The notes beneath the pieces were generated by a model, which was not told the origin of the DNA, did no database searches, and was given only the letters and a program-made list of their open reading frames with translations. Made by a program: the position numbers and the translations under genes. From Cryptosporangium minutisporangium (GTDB lineage: Bacteria > Actinomycetota > Actinomycetes > Mycobacteriales > Cryptosporangiaceae): DNA of 64,000 bases. Where the stretch lies: assembly GCF_039536245.1 (NCBI RefSeq), contig NZ_BAAAYN010000044.1, positions 320,230-384,229 on the forward strand, in the 5' to 3' direction. Of the stretch, positions 41,676 through 50,150 are shown piece after piece. Position 1 is the first letter of the stretch. Each line of letters begins with the position of its first letter.

Positions 41676-43094
41676 GTGATTCCGAACGTACTCGCCGCCC
41701 GATACGCCTCGCCCGAGCTGACGAAGCTCTGGTCACCCGAGCACAAGATCGTGCTCGAGCGCCGGCTGTGGATCGCCGTGCTCCGGGCGCAGCGTGAGCT
41801 CGGCGTCCCCGTGCCCGACGGTGTCGTCGAGGCCTACGAGGCCGTCGTGGACGACGTCGACCTGGAGTCGATCGCAGCGCGCGAGCGCGTCACCCGGCAC
41901 GACGTGAAGGCCCGCATCGAGGAGTTCTCCGCGCTGGCCGGGCACGAGCACATCCATAAGGGCATGACGTCCCGCGACCTCACCGAGAACGTCGAGCAGC
42001 TGCAGACCCGGGCCTCGCTGGAGCTGATCCGCGACCGGGTCGTCAGTTCGCTCGTGCGGCTCGCCGCCCGGGCAGTGGAGTTCGATGCGCTGGTGCTGAC
42101 CGGCCGCTCGCACAACGTCCCGGCGCAGGCGACGCTGCTCGGCAAGCGGTTCGCGTCGGCCGCCGAGGAGCAGTTGCTCGCGTACGAGCGGATCTCCGAG
42201 CTGCTCGAGCGGTATCCGCTGCGCGGCATCAAGGGGCCGGTGGGCACCGCCGCCGATCAGCTCGATCTGCTCGGCGGCGACCCGATGAAGCTGGCCGCTC
42301 TCGAGGAGGCCGTCGCCCGGCACCTCGGTTTCCAGCGCACCTTCACCAGCGTCGGCCAGGTGTATCCGCGTTCGCTGGACTTCGACGCGGTCTCCGCGCT
42401 GGTGGTCGCGGCGGCCGGGCCGTCGAGCCTGGCGACGACGATCCGCCTGATGGCCGGTCAGGAGCTGGTCACCGAGGGCTTCAAGGCCGGCCAGGTCGGC
42501 TCGTCGGCGATGCCGCACAAGATGAACACCCGCTCCTGCGAGCGGGTCAACGGGCTGGCCGTGATCCTGCGTGGCTACGCGTCGATGACCGGTGAGCTGG
42601 CAGGCAACCAGTGGAACGAGGGCGACGTGTTCTGCAGCGTCGTCCGCCGCGTCGCGCTGCCGGACGCGTTCTTCGCAGCGGACGGCCTGTTCCAGACGTT
42701 CCTCACCGTGCTGACCGAGTTCGGGGCCTACCCGGCGGTCGTCCAGCGTGAGCTGGACCGGTACCTGCCGTTCCTCGCGACCACGAAGGTGCTGGTCGCG
42801 GCGGTGCAGCGGGGAGTGGGACGCGAGGTCGCGCACGAGGCGATCAAGGAGCACGCGGTCGCCGTCGCGCTGGAGATGCGGGAAAAGGGCATCGAGCGCA
42901 ACGACCTGCTGGACCGGCTGGCCGGCGACGAGCGGCTGCGGCTCGACGCGGCGACCATGCGCGGGCTGGTGGCGGATCCGACCGCGTTCACCGGAGCGGC
43001 GTCGGCGCAGGTCGCCGAGGTGGCGCGGCGGGTCGCCCAGGTGGCGGCTCGGCACCCGGCAGCGGCGACGTACACGCCGGGCGACATCTTGTAG
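41676..43094 (+). CDS. purB: Adenylosuccinate lyase
   Basis: 472 aa from GTG 41676, typical length. It cleaves SAICAR to AICAR and adenylosuccinate to AMP. The fumarase/aspartase signature GSSAMPHKMNTRSCERVNGL, whose flexible loop holds the catalytic Ser, lies near residue 275. Substrate-binding motifs TSRDLTENVEQLQ and GRSHNVPAQATLLGKRF are present. It is separate from the other purine genes, 7.8 kb before purS. The upstream gene ends 84 bp away and no special control element is visible. Confidence 0.97.
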   Translation: MIPNVLAARYASPELTKLWSPEHKIVLERRLWIAVLRAQRELGVPVPDGVVEAYEAVVDDVDLESIAARERVTRHDVKARIEEFSALAGHEHIHKGMTSRDLTENVEQLQTRASLELIRDRVVSSLVRLAARAVEFDALVLTGRSHNVPAQATLLGKRFASAAEEQLLAYERISELLERYPLRGIKGPVGTAADQLDLLGGDPMKLAALEEAVARHLGFQRTFTSVGQVYPRSLDFDAVSALVVAAAGPSSLATTIRLMAGQELVTEGFKAGQVGSSAMPHKMNTRSCERVNGLAVILRGYASMTGELAGNQWNEGDVFCSVVRRVALPDAFFAADGLFQTFLTVLTEFGAYPAVVQRELDRYLPFLATTKVLVAAVQRGVGREVAHEAIKEHAVAVALEMREKGIERNDLLDRLAGDERLRLDAATMRGLVADPTAFTGAASAQVAEVARRVAQVAARHPAAATYTPGDIL

Positions 43095-43151
43095 GTACGA
43101 GTTCTGCTGAACATCTGAGAGACAGGAGGGAGGTGAAGCAAGCTGGATGGC

Positions 43152-43648
43152 ATGAGTGTATCTGCTGATGCGTTGGCGCCGCGGTGGCTCGGGGCCGAAC
43201 GCCGGAGTCCCGAGTCCTTCGACGAGTTCCACGGCCCCACCTCGGGAGTCGTAGCGTTCCCGGGCTGGCTCGCGTGGTCCGGCCGGACGGCCTTCGATGT
43301 GGCCGACGCGGGCGCGCGGCTGACCCTGTACCAAATCCTGGTGGACGTCGGACAGCGCGACGACGTCGCCAAGTACATGAATGCCGAGGGGCGCTCGAGA
43401 ATCTGTGCCGTCGTCACCAGCCCGAGTTCGTACTTGCCGAACTCGCCGATCGGCTGGACGCGGTCGACTTCCTCGACGACGACGACTTCCGGGCCTACGG
43501 GCTGGATGACGAGCGGATCGCCGAGTTACGCCGGAGGGCCGTTGAGTGACGGGATGACATCGGGGTGCGGTTGGCGTCGGACCCCGAGGGCAAGGACGAC
43601 GGGTCCCAGCGCTTCGACTGGGACCGCTATCTGAACGAACGCAGTTAG
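43152..43648 (+). pseudogene. Frameshifted gene, small regulatory-type protein
   Basis: Frame 1 reads from ATG 43152: SADALAPRWLGAERRSPESF and TLYQILVDVGQRDDVAKYMN. Near 43390 the sensible reading moves to the +2 frame: LENLCRRHQPEFVLAELADR, then FRAYGLDDERIAELRRRAVE and stop at 43549. In-frame beyond that stop, VRLASDPEGKDDGSQRFDWD continues to a second stop at 43648. One frameshift, and perhaps a later nonsense change, have broken a gene of about 165 codons. No function is recognised. The AGGAGGGAGG at 43125 is too far (about 18 bases) from the first ATG. Confidence 0.5.
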
Positions 43649-43860
43649 GACGTCGCCGCCCGCTCGAGCGCCCAGCGCATGCGCGGCACCGCGATCTCCG
43701 GGTGCTCGCCGAACTCGGCGGCCAAGCGCTGCGCGCATCCAGCCGGCCCGAACTGCTCCAGGGTGGTTTCGATCGCGGCTCGGAGCTGCGCGGTGCTGCA
43801 CTTCTCGGACGGCTGCAGCGCGCTGACGAAGAGTGCCTCTGCCTTCACGGTGAGAGTCAT
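43645..43860 (-). CDS. Small actinobacterial protein (MTLTxKAEALF family)
   Basis: 71 aa from ATG 43860, with GGGGGA 6 bases upstream. It reads TLTVKAEALFVSALQPSEKC, then AQLRAAIETTLEQFGPAGC and FGEHPEIAVPRMRWALERA. I recall close relatives of this length (LQPS, then CAxxxAxEFGxHPE and MRWA) as common hypothetical proteins of actinomycetes, often next to XRE regulators. All helical, cytosolic. The next gene upstream on the strand, at 44005, is another small protein of HTH-linked type. Overlaps the end of the broken gene at 43152. Confidence 0.75.
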   Translation of the reverse strand: MTLTVKAEALFVSALQPSEKCSTAQLRAAIETTLEQFGPAGCAQRLAAEFGEHPEIAVPRMRWALERAATS

Positions 43861-44004
43861 GGTGTTCCCCCTACGGATGCCGCCTCCCCCGAGGCGACAC
43901 CAGCAACGATCTGGTGGGGGAGGAGCTGCCTTGGTCGCAAAGCGGGTGCAACTCAGGAGCCGGTCGCGCGGGGATCGCGGCTGCACCCGAAGTGAGGGAG
44001 TGCC

Positions 44005-44226
44005 TCAGATATGGGGTACCCGCGGCTCGTCGAGGGGCGGTGGGGGCACATCGGTGGCTGCCCGCATCATCTCGACGCCGGTGCGGTACGCCGCGCACTC
44101 CCAATTCGTCTGGCAGATCGGGCACTCCGGCGAGCCGTCGATCGGGAGATGCGCACTGCGCAGTTCGTAGCCGGCGAGCCAGAGGTCCGCGTCGCTCGCG
44201 TCGGCCGGTGGGTGCGGCAGGCTCAC
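44005..44226 (-). CDS. Small Cys-containing protein of HTH-associated type
   Basis: 73 aa from GTG 44226; the open frame extends upstream without convincing coding character. It has LSLPHPPADASDADLWLAG-like lead, the cysteine knot CPICQTNWEC, then a helix (YRTGVEMMRAA) and a Pro-rich end. The Cys pairs resemble those of the protein at 3674. A zinc-knuckle-like fold is likely. Upstream of the small gene at 43645 and divergent from the 77-aa gene at 44702 that leads to an XRE regulator, so all may form one module. Start uncertain. Confidence 0.5.
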   Translation of the reverse strand: MSLPHPPADASDADLWLAGYELRSAHLPIDGSPECPICQTNWECAAYRTGVEMMRAATDVPPPPLDEPRVPHI

Positions 44227-44701
44227 CCGGGGGTCCGGCGACCGCTCGACGGGCTGGGCGGACGCGGACCCGCAGGCCGCGGGCGCCCGGGCCGCGGCCG
44301 GGTGGCACTGTCGCCGTGCGGACGCGACTGGGTGCCTTCTCTGGCGTGCGGCGAGCTTTCTCTCGCGTCTGACGACGTTCTGCGGTGAACTGCCGGGGTC
44401 GAGCGAACCCGTGTCATGCGCCCTCCGATCGCCTTCACCGTGGGCGTCGTGTCGGGCTCGGTGTGACGCGCGGCCGCGACAGCCCCGGTGACGGAGTGGG
44501 GGGACCGTGCGACATCGTCGGCGCCCGGCACCCCTCACGAGGATGCCGGTTAATAGCGTGCGGTTTCAAGAAATTGCGAGAAATTATCTCGAGTTAGCCG
44601 GTACGGGGTTGGGAAAATCTCCACGTTTAGCAACTATCTGAGTCCTCAGTGCTGTGCCGCACGGTGCTGGGCAGTTGACTGTGGACTCGGGGGGATTATT
44701 C
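44227..44701. other. Intergenic region with AT-richer promoter segment
   Basis: 475 bp between the divergent small genes. Most is GC-rich without coding signal. From about 44540 to 44660 it is clearly less GC-rich and carries a dyad, CGAGA-AATTA-TCTCG, at 44577-44591. This is probably the promoter and an operator of the gene at 44702. Confidence 0.45.
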
Positions 44702-44935
44702 GTGAAACTCACGTTCCGCGGCACGAACAGTTCGCACGGCTCCTGTCCGTCCGTCTACGAAACCGACCGCGGCACCCTGGTCATCCAGGGATGGCGGGTC
44801 ACCGATTCCGAGGCGATCGCCGCACTCACCGAGCGGGGCTTGCCGGCGCACGAAACCGCGGTTGAGATCCCGATGGAACTTCTCGGGTATTTCCCTTCGG
44901 ACCGCGGTTTGGGGGCGTCGGCGAGCCGGTCCTGA
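44702..44935 (+). CDS. Small HTH-partner-type protein
   Basis: 77 aa from GTG 44702, 6 bases after GGGGGGA. The sequence KLTFRGTNSSHGSCPSVYET, then DRGTLVIQGWRVTDSEAIAA, GLPAHETAVEIPMELLGYF resembles a family of short beta-rich proteins found beside XRE/DUF5753-type regulators in actinomycetes, where they take the place of DUF397. The regulator follows at 45052 in the same direction. It probably binds that regulator. Confidence 0.75.
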   Translation: MKLTFRGTNSSHGSCPSVYETDRGTLVIQGWRVTDSEAIAALTERGLPAHETAVEIPMELLGYFPSDRGLGASASRS

Positions 44936-45051
44936 TACGCCAGGAGACCGTTGGGGCGCTGTTCGCCCAATGAGGACGGTGGAGGCGCCCACAAGGCGGT
45001 GGTCGGTGTCCGGGCGCGAGGACCCCGACCGTTACCCTCGTGCCGGGAGGG

Positions 45052-45903
45052 ATGACCGGTTCCGTGGCCAAGCCCCATGACGCCCTGCGCGTCTTCGGAT
45101 TGCAATTGCGCCAGGTGCGCGAGGACGCCGGCCTGACCGGGCGGGCGGTCGCCGAACGCACCGGTTGGCCGCACTCCAAGGTGTCCAAGTTGGAGCGCGG
45201 TCAGCAAACTGCGACCCGATCCGACGTTGATGCGTGGGTGGAGGCGACCGGTGCCGAACCGGAGGACGCCGAGCGCCTGCACGCCGCACTTCGCCAGGCG
45301 CGCTTGGAGTACACCGAGTGGCGGCAGCGGCTGTCTACCGGAACGCGCGCCCGGCAGGTCCAGCGCCGTGCGGCGGAGGCCGAAGCAACGCTGATCCGGG
45401 CGTTCGAGCCGGGCGTCCTCCCCGGCTTGCTGCAGACCGCCGACTACGCGCGGGCGGTCTTCCAGGGCCTGGTCAGCACGTACCAGGTGGCCAACGATGT
45501 GGAGGAGGGCGTACGGGCGCGACTCAGCCGGCAGGAGCTGCTGCAACAGCCCGGCAGGCGATACCAATTCGTGCTGGCCGAAGCTGCGTTCTACTGCCGG
45601 ATGGCCGATTCGGCCGTGATGCGGGCACAGCTCGACCGGTTACTCAGCGTGGCTCGGCTGCCCGCCGTAGACCTGGCCGTCGTGCCGCTCGGGGCACGGT
45701 GGCCGGTCGGCCCGCTGAACGGGTTCTGGATTTTTGACCGGGACTACGCCTTGGTGGAGACGCTCGGTGCCGAGTTGACTCTCCGTGAACCCGCTGAGAT
45801 CGCGGTCTACGAGCGCATCTTCGAAACGTTCTCCCGCCTGGCCGTCCGCGGTCCAGCGGTCACCGATCTGATTCTCGGCGCCACTCGCCGGTACGGAGGG
45901 TGA
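45052..45903 (+). CDS. HTH (XRE) regulator with DUF5753-like domain
   Basis: 283 aa from ATG 45052; GTG 45040 is in frame 4 codons earlier and GTG 45064 follows. Helix-turn-helix: LRQVREDAGLTGRAVAERTG, WPHSKVSKLERGQ. The C-terminal part has the expected EPGVLPGLLQTADYARAVFQ, RYQFVLAEAAFYCRMADSAV and LPAVDLAVVPLGARWPVGPL. Same architecture as the regulator at 26912 but only modest identity. Paired with the 77-aa protein at 44702 instead of DUF397. Confidence 0.9.
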   Translation: MTGSVAKPHDALRVFGLQLRQVREDAGLTGRAVAERTGWPHSKVSKLERGQQTATRSDVDAWVEATGAEPEDAERLHAALRQARLEYTEWRQRLSTGTRARQVQRRAAEAEATLIRAFEPGVLPGLLQTADYARAVFQGLVSTYQVANDVEEGVRARLSRQELLQQPGRRYQFVLAEAAFYCRMADSAVMRAQLDRLLSVARLPAVDLAVVPLGARWPVGPLNGFWIFDRDYALVETLGAELTLREPAEIAVYERIFETFSRLAVRGPAVTDLILGATRRYGG

Positions 45904-46080
45904 CGTCGGCTTCCGGCCCTACCCACCCCGTCCACGGGCCTTGAACTGGAAAGAGCGTCCTGCCATTCGGCCTGCGCGACCCCAGTCCGTCGCGCCAGTG
46001 GCCAACGGTCCGTATTCTGGGCGCTTCTCGGGGGATACGAACGCTTCCGAGTGACGCCAGTGTGACCACGGGGAACGGTG

Positions 46081-47952
46081 ATGACCCAGTATCCGGCCGG
46101 CGGCGGCCAACCGAGCGAAGGCGAGAATCCGGGAGCGCGACCGAACCCACCGGCGGGAGACCCCGGCTGGACACTTCCACCGGAGCAATCGCCGACTGGA
46201 CCTCCTGCCCCAGGGCAGTCGTCCGGACCACCGCAGGGCGCCTTACCACCGGAACAACCTCACCCAGGGTATGCGCCGGGTGGCTACTCGCAGTACTCGC
46301 AGCAGCCGTCGGCGGACCAGCCCGCGTATGGTCAGCCACCTGCTCAGTACGGACAGCAGCCACCGGCCTACGGGCAGCAGCCTCCCCAGTACGGTCAGCA
46401 GCCCGAGTACGGGCAGCCACCTCAGTACGGGCAGCCACCTCAGTACGGGCAGCCACCTCAGTACGGTCAGCAGCCCCAGTACGGCCAGCCGGAGTACGGC
46501 GGCCAGCCTCCGCACTACGGGCAGCAGCCGGAGTACGGCCAACAGCCTCCGCAGTACGGTCAGCCCGAGTACGGCCAGCCTGAGTACGGCCAGCAGCCGC
46601 AGCAGTTCGGGCAGCCGGAGTACGGCCAGCCCCAGTACGAGCAGCCCCAGCAGTACGGCCAGCCTCCGCAGCAGTACGGCCAGGAGTACCAGCAGTACGG
46701 CGAGCAGCCACCGTACGGCGAGCAGCCCGCCTACGGGCAGGAGTACGCCGCGCCCCCGCCGGCGGAACCGAAGCGACGGTCCAAGGTCGGTATCGCGCTC
46801 GTCGTCGTTCTCGCGCTCCTGCTCGTCGGCGGCGGCGGCACGGCCGCCTGGGCGATGCTCAAGGACGACGAGAAGGGCGGTGGCGACACCGCGAAGGTGC
46901 CGGTCGCCGCCGAGTGCGCCAGCGGCACGATCGCAGTCGTCGGTGACACCGGGGGCGGAGCGGACAGCGCGGGCGAGTCCGCGATCGCGCTCGCGAACCT
47001 CGCCGCTGAGGAGTACCACGCCAAGAACCCGGACTGCACGGTCGCCATCCGTGGTTTCGACAGCGGCGGCGAGGAGGGCAAGGCCAAGTTGCTCGCGGAC
47101 AAGATCATCGCCGACAAGTCGATCATCGGCGTTCTCGGGCCGCTCTACTCCAAGGAAGCGCAGGCGACCGCGCCGCTCTTCGACAAGGCCGGCGTGCCGA
47201 TGGTGAACCCGACCGTCTCCACGGTTTCGCTCGGCGACGGCAAGTTGAAAAGCTTCCACCGGACGGTCGGTACCGACGCGGACACCGGCGTTGCGATGGC
47301 GAAGTACATCAAGAGCGGCGACCCCGCCGCGAAGGTCTTCGTCATCGATGACGGGACGACCTACCCGAAGGCGACCGCGGCGGCCGCCCGCGCCGCGCTG
47401 GGCTCCCTGGTCGTCGATTTTGCGACCATCAAGCAGGGCCAGACCGACTTCAGCCTGCTGGCCTCGACGATCGTCGACTCGGGGGCGACCGTGATCGCGT
47501 TCGCCGGATTCTCCGCAGAGGCGGCTGGGGTGCGGAACGCGGTCACCGAGGCCGGTGGCGAGAAGATCGGCTTCGTGGCCGGCCCCGGCCTGCTCGACTC
47601 GCTGTACGTCACCGAGACGGGCGAGGCGGGTAAGGACACGATCGTGATCTGCGCCTGTGTGCCCGGCACCGGTCTGCCGGAGGAGTTCCGGCAGAAGGTG
47701 GAGGACAAAACGACGACCAGCCCCGCGGCCTTCACCGGTGAGGCCTACGACGCGGCGAACGCGTTCATGGCGGCGTTCGGGGCCGGGAAGAAGAGCCGCG
47801 CCGACGTCAACAAGTTCCTCGACACGTACTCGGCCAAGGGGATCACCGGCCCGATCGCGTTCGAGCCCGGCGGAGACCTCAAGGGCACACCGCCGGAGTG
47901 GTACTTCGTCATGGGCACGGACGGGTTCTTCGGCAAGAGCCGGGTGCAGTAA
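46081..47952 (+). CDS. Membrane-anchored periplasmic-binding protein with YGQPP repeats
   Basis: 623 aa from ATG 46081, 5 bases after GGGGAA (GTG 46078 adjoins). Residues 1-235 are low complexity: about 30 tandem units like QYGQPP, QPEYGQ and PQYGQQ. A single membrane helix follows at about 237-260 ([20 protein letters not shown]) after a KRRSK stop-transfer, so the repeat should be inside the cell. Outside is a Peripla_BP_6-type binding domain: [60 protein letters not shown]. Such domains bind amino acids or similar ligands in ABC transport; no permease or ATPase gene is nearby, so it is more likely a sensor. Confidence 0.88.
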   Translation: MTQYPAGGGQPSEGENPGARPNPPAGDPGWTLPPEQSPTGPPAPGQSSGPPQGALPPEQPHPGYAPGGYSQYSQQPSADQPAYGQPPAQYGQQPPAYGQQPPQYGQQPEYGQPPQYGQPPQYGQPPQYGQQPQYGQPEYGGQPPHYGQQPEYGQQPPQYGQPEYGQPEYGQQPQQFGQPEYGQPQYEQPQQYGQPPQQYGQEYQQYGEQPPYGEQPAYGQEYAAPPPAEPKRRSKVGIALVVVLALLLVGGGGTAAWAMLKDDEKGGGDTAKVPVAAECASGTIAVVGDTGGGADSAGESAIALANLAAEEYHAKNPDCTVAIRGFDSGGEEGKAKLLADKIIADKSIIGVLGPLYSKEAQATAPLFDKAGVPMVNPTVSTVSLGDGKLKSFHRTVGTDADTGVAMAKYIKSGDPAAKVFVIDDGTTYPKATAAAARAALGSLVVDFATIKQGQTDFSLLASTIVDSGATVIAFAGFSAEAAGVRNAVTEAGGEKIGFVAGPGLLDSLYVTETGEAGKDTIVICACVPGTGLPEEFRQKVEDKTTTSPAAFTGEAYDAANAFMAAFGAGKKSRADVNKFLDTYSAKGITGPIAFEPGGDLKGTPPEWYFVMGTDGFFGKSRVQ

Positions 47953-47987
47953 CCCGGCTGCTCTCTCCGGGTGACCGCAGACAGCGG

Positions 47988-48029
47988 ACGAGCGGCGTTG
48001 CGTCCTCCCACGGACGTGACGTCGCTCGT
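47988..48029 (+). terminator. Terminator with T-rich tail
   Basis: ACGAGCGGCG pairs with CGTCGCTCGT (one mismatch), with an inner CGTCC/GGACG stem; TTTTCG follows. It lies 36 bases after the stop of the gene at 46081. Confidence 0.65.
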
Positions 48030-48569
48030 TTTCGTGGGCGCCGTGTAACGGCCCACGTATCCGCACGCTCCGCTCCCGGTCACCCCTACCGCCGTGTGAA
48101 GGCGGTGCCGATTTGCTTCTCGTGAGCGACGAAGTGCTTTGATTGCGGCCGTAGAACGCGAGCGATTCTCGCGGAATCTTTGTTTGTACCGAGCGGTGCC
48201 CGGGAACGAGAACTTTGGAATTCCCGAATTCGAACGCGCGTTCGGGAAGTGGTCGGAGATCAGGAACGGAAATCGGGAAATCCCCTAATGGGAGGGGTGT
48301 GCCCGGGGTTGCTCGAATTCGACCGACTCGGTTATGTTTTTTTCGGTTCGCGGGTGGGGGAGTCTCCGCCGCGGATTCCTGTCCATGGTGACCCGTCGAT
48401 GGCCACGCGGAACAGCAACAACAGATCCTTCTCCGGTTAAATGGACTGCTTCCTCATGTCCGGACGTCCGTGGTGAGGCGTTCAATTAATCGGGACTCCG
48501 CTGTGTGAGACAGCGGAAGGATCGGCCGGGTGGTCGTGACGTTTGCCAACACTGAAGGGAATTTCACGC
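48030..48569. other. Intergenic region before the secreted miniproteins
   Basis: 540 bp without a convincing gene. Composition becomes less GC-rich from 48130. A dyad TTCCCGAA/TTCGGGAA at 48223-48248 encloses the perfect palindrome CGAACGCGTTCG (48233-48244). A T7 run is at about 48337. The TTCGGGAA half matches the core of the two repeat arrays elsewhere in the window. Long leader or distant control of the gene at 48570 is likely. Confidence 0.5.
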
Positions 48570-48923
48570 ATGAACGTGTGGATGCGCCGTACTGCTGGTG
48601 TTGTGATGATCTCGGCCGGCCTGGTCGCTGGCGCGGCGACCGCTGCCTCGGCGGTTCCGAACAACCCGTCGGGTGACATCGACGTCGACGTCGAGCAGGA
48701 CTACGGCTTCAACATCAAGGACGTCAAGCAGGAGCAGGAGATGACGGTCACCAGCAAGAACGAGTGGGGTGACTTCGACAGCGAGGTGAAGCAGTACGGC
48801 AAGAGCCCGTTCAACGTCTCGGGCAACAACAGCTTCCGCACCGAGACGTACGGCCAGCAGGCCCAGAACGTCGGGCACGTCTTCGAGCGGAGCCCGTTCG
48901 GCAACACCCGCGTCCGTCGATGA
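48570..48923 (+). CDS. Small secreted protein A
   Basis: 117 aa with a clear signal peptide (MNVWMRRTAGVVMISAGLVA, cleavage after ASA near residue 28). GAAGGGA lies 9 bases before the ATG. The mature part is polar, with Asp/Val alternation (GDIDVDVEQDYGF), KDVKQEQEMTVTSKNEWGDF and NVSGNNSFRTETYGQQAQNV. It ends VGHVFERSPFGNTRVRR. The start (MNxWxRR) and the end (QQ, VG, F-x-R-S-x-F-G) match the protein encoded 150 bp downstream. The alternating polar strands could form a surface fibre, as in rodlin-like proteins; that is a guess. Confidence 0.8.
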   Translation: MNVWMRRTAGVVMISAGLVAGAATAASAVPNNPSGDIDVDVEQDYGFNIKDVKQEQEMTVTSKNEWGDFDSEVKQYGKSPFNVSGNNSFRTETYGQQAQNVGHVFERSPFGNTRVRR

Positions 48924-49073
48924 CTCCGCGTCCCATCCGGGCCGCTTAGTCAGTCGGTCGACCTGTCACGGGGGTGTAGGTGCTGGTGGGCTTTGCCCGG
49001 TATTCCAGCCCAGCGGTCACCGGCGATTGTTCGCGTTGATCGTTATTCTTCTTGTTACCGAGAAAGGGAATCT

Positions 49074-49370
49074 GTGAATACCTGGGTTCGTCGTGGAGCA
49101 TGCGTTGTCGTTCTGTCCGCCGGTGCCGTCGCGGCAGGTTCGACGGCTGCGCAGGCGGCAGACAATGGCCAGAGCTATGACCGAATCGGGCAGGTCGCCA
49201 GCAATTCGGCCTCCGCGCAGAACATCTTCTACAACAACACTCAGCAAACGGCCGGACTGGTCGCCGTCAACGTGACCGCGGGCAACATCATGTTCGCGAG
49301 CTCTGAGGCGAATCAGCAGCAGCACGTCGGCCCGGCTTTCTACCGAAGCAAGTTCGGCTGGCTCCGCTGA
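49074..49370 (+). CDS. Small secreted protein B, related to A
   Basis: 98 aa from GTG 49074, after AAAGGGA with 4-5 base spacing. Signal peptide NTWVRRGACVVVLSAGAVAA, cleavage after AQA near residue 29. The mature part is rich in Asn, Gln, Ser and Ala (QVASNSASAQNIFYNNTQQT) with AVNVTAGNIMFASSEANQQQ, and ends HVGPAFYRSKFGWLR. The ends resemble those of protein A at 48570, so the two are probably paralogues with diverged middles. No Cys in the mature part of either. Not cotranscribed for certain: 150 bp lie between them. Confidence 0.78.
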   Translation: MNTWVRRGACVVVLSAGAVAAGSTAAQAADNGQSYDRIGQVASNSASAQNIFYNNTQQTAGLVAVNVTAGNIMFASSEANQQQHVGPAFYRSKFGWLR

Positions 49371-49395
49371 GAGTGCGTTGAGATGGCGTCCGGTT

Positions 49396-49422
49396 CCCCA
49401 CTCCGCAGCCGGCGGAGCGGGG
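49396..49422. terminator. Terminator hairpin
   Basis: CCCCACTCCGC-AGCCG-GCGGAGCGGGG, an 11-bp stem with one mismatch, between the convergent genes at 49370 and 49441. Confidence 0.65.
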
Positions 49423-49440
49423 ATCCGGCGTATCTCCGGT

Positions 49441-50073
49441 TCACCGGGCGACGGTGATCGTGCGTCCGACCGACTCCGAGCGGTCGACGAGTGAGAGCAG
49501 GCAGTCCGCGACATCCGCACGGGCCACGGTGTAACCGCGGCGGACGCCGTGGTGCCCAGTGCGGTACCGGCCGGTGTGGGGTCCGTCGGTCAAGCGGGGT
49601 GGCCGGACGATCGTCCAGTCCAGGCCGCTGGCCCGGATCACGGCCTCCATCGTTGTGGTGTCCGCGAACGACTCCCGGAGCACGACACCCAGGAGGGGCT
49701 TCACCAGCCGGCGGGTGACCAGGTCGTCGTTCTCTTCGATGAACGCCCCGCTCGCGCTGACCACCAGGACGCGCCGCACGCCGACCTGTGCGGCCGCGGC
49801 AACCAGGCTGCGGGCACCGTCGGCGCAGACCGTGGTCGGTCCGCGGCCGCGGTGACCGAGCGCGGAGATCACCGCGTCCCGGCCGACGAGGAGCGGTGCC
49901 AGCGTGGCCGGGTCCATCACGTCGCCGCGGACGACGTCCAGGGCGGGATGATCGGCGATCGGCAGCCGGGCCGGGTCGCGGACCACTGCGGTCACCTGGT
50001 CCCCGTCCTTCAGCGCTTGCAGCACGACCTGGCGTCCGACGCCGCCGGTGGCTCCCAACACGGTCAATTTCAC
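49441..50073 (-). CDS. NmrA/SDR-like NAD(P)-binding protein
   Basis: 210 aa atypical short-chain-dehydrogenase fold. The nucleotide loop is MKLTVLGATGGVGRQVVLQA and the domain continues with VVRGDVMDPATLAPLLVGRD, VLVVSASGAFIEENDDLVTR and LDWTIVRPPRLTDG. There is no Y-x-x-x-K catalytic pair, as in NmrA-like and flavin-reductase-related members, so it may sense redox cofactors or reduce flavin. Divergent from a TetR gene, with a perfect 12-bp palindrome between them. Confidence 0.88.
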   Translation of the reverse strand: MKLTVLGATGGVGRQVVLQALKDGDQVTAVVRDPARLPIADHPALDVVRGDVMDPATLAPLLVGRDAVISALGHRGRGPTTVCADGARSLVAAAAQVGVRRVLVVSASGAFIEENDDLVTRRLVKPLLGVVLRESFADTTTMEAVIRASGLDWTIVRPPRLTDGPHTGRYRTGHHGVRRGYTVARADVADCLLSLVDRSESVGRTITVAR

Positions 50074-50091
50074 GACGACCTCCAGCGGTTA

Positions 50092-50103
50092 GTAAGTACT
50101 TAC
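50092..50103. promoter_or_regulatory. Perfect palindrome, probable TetR operator
   Basis: GTAAGTACTTAC, a perfect 12-bp palindrome in the 77-bp gap between the divergent NmrA-like and TetR genes, 18 bp from the first start. Confidence 0.65.
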
Positions 50104-50150
50104 CACCCTAGACTGACGGCACACCCCCGACGACGTCAAGGGAGAGCGCG

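Noticed and set aside
46370..46750. Regular short repeats that might suggest a CRISPR array
   Set aside because: The repeats have no unique spacers, keep the reading frame and code for the YGQPP tract.
46243..48066. 607-codon minus-strand open frame with LLAVLRL repeats
   Set aside because: It mirrors the QYGQPP repeat on the other strand; the Leu/Arg repeat is a by-product.
7751..48286. The 16-base sequence AATCGGGAAATCCCCT occurs at 7751-7766 and 48271-48286
   Set aside because: Both are intergenic, but one shared 16-mer is about what chance gives in 64 kb; it was not scored as a regulatory element.
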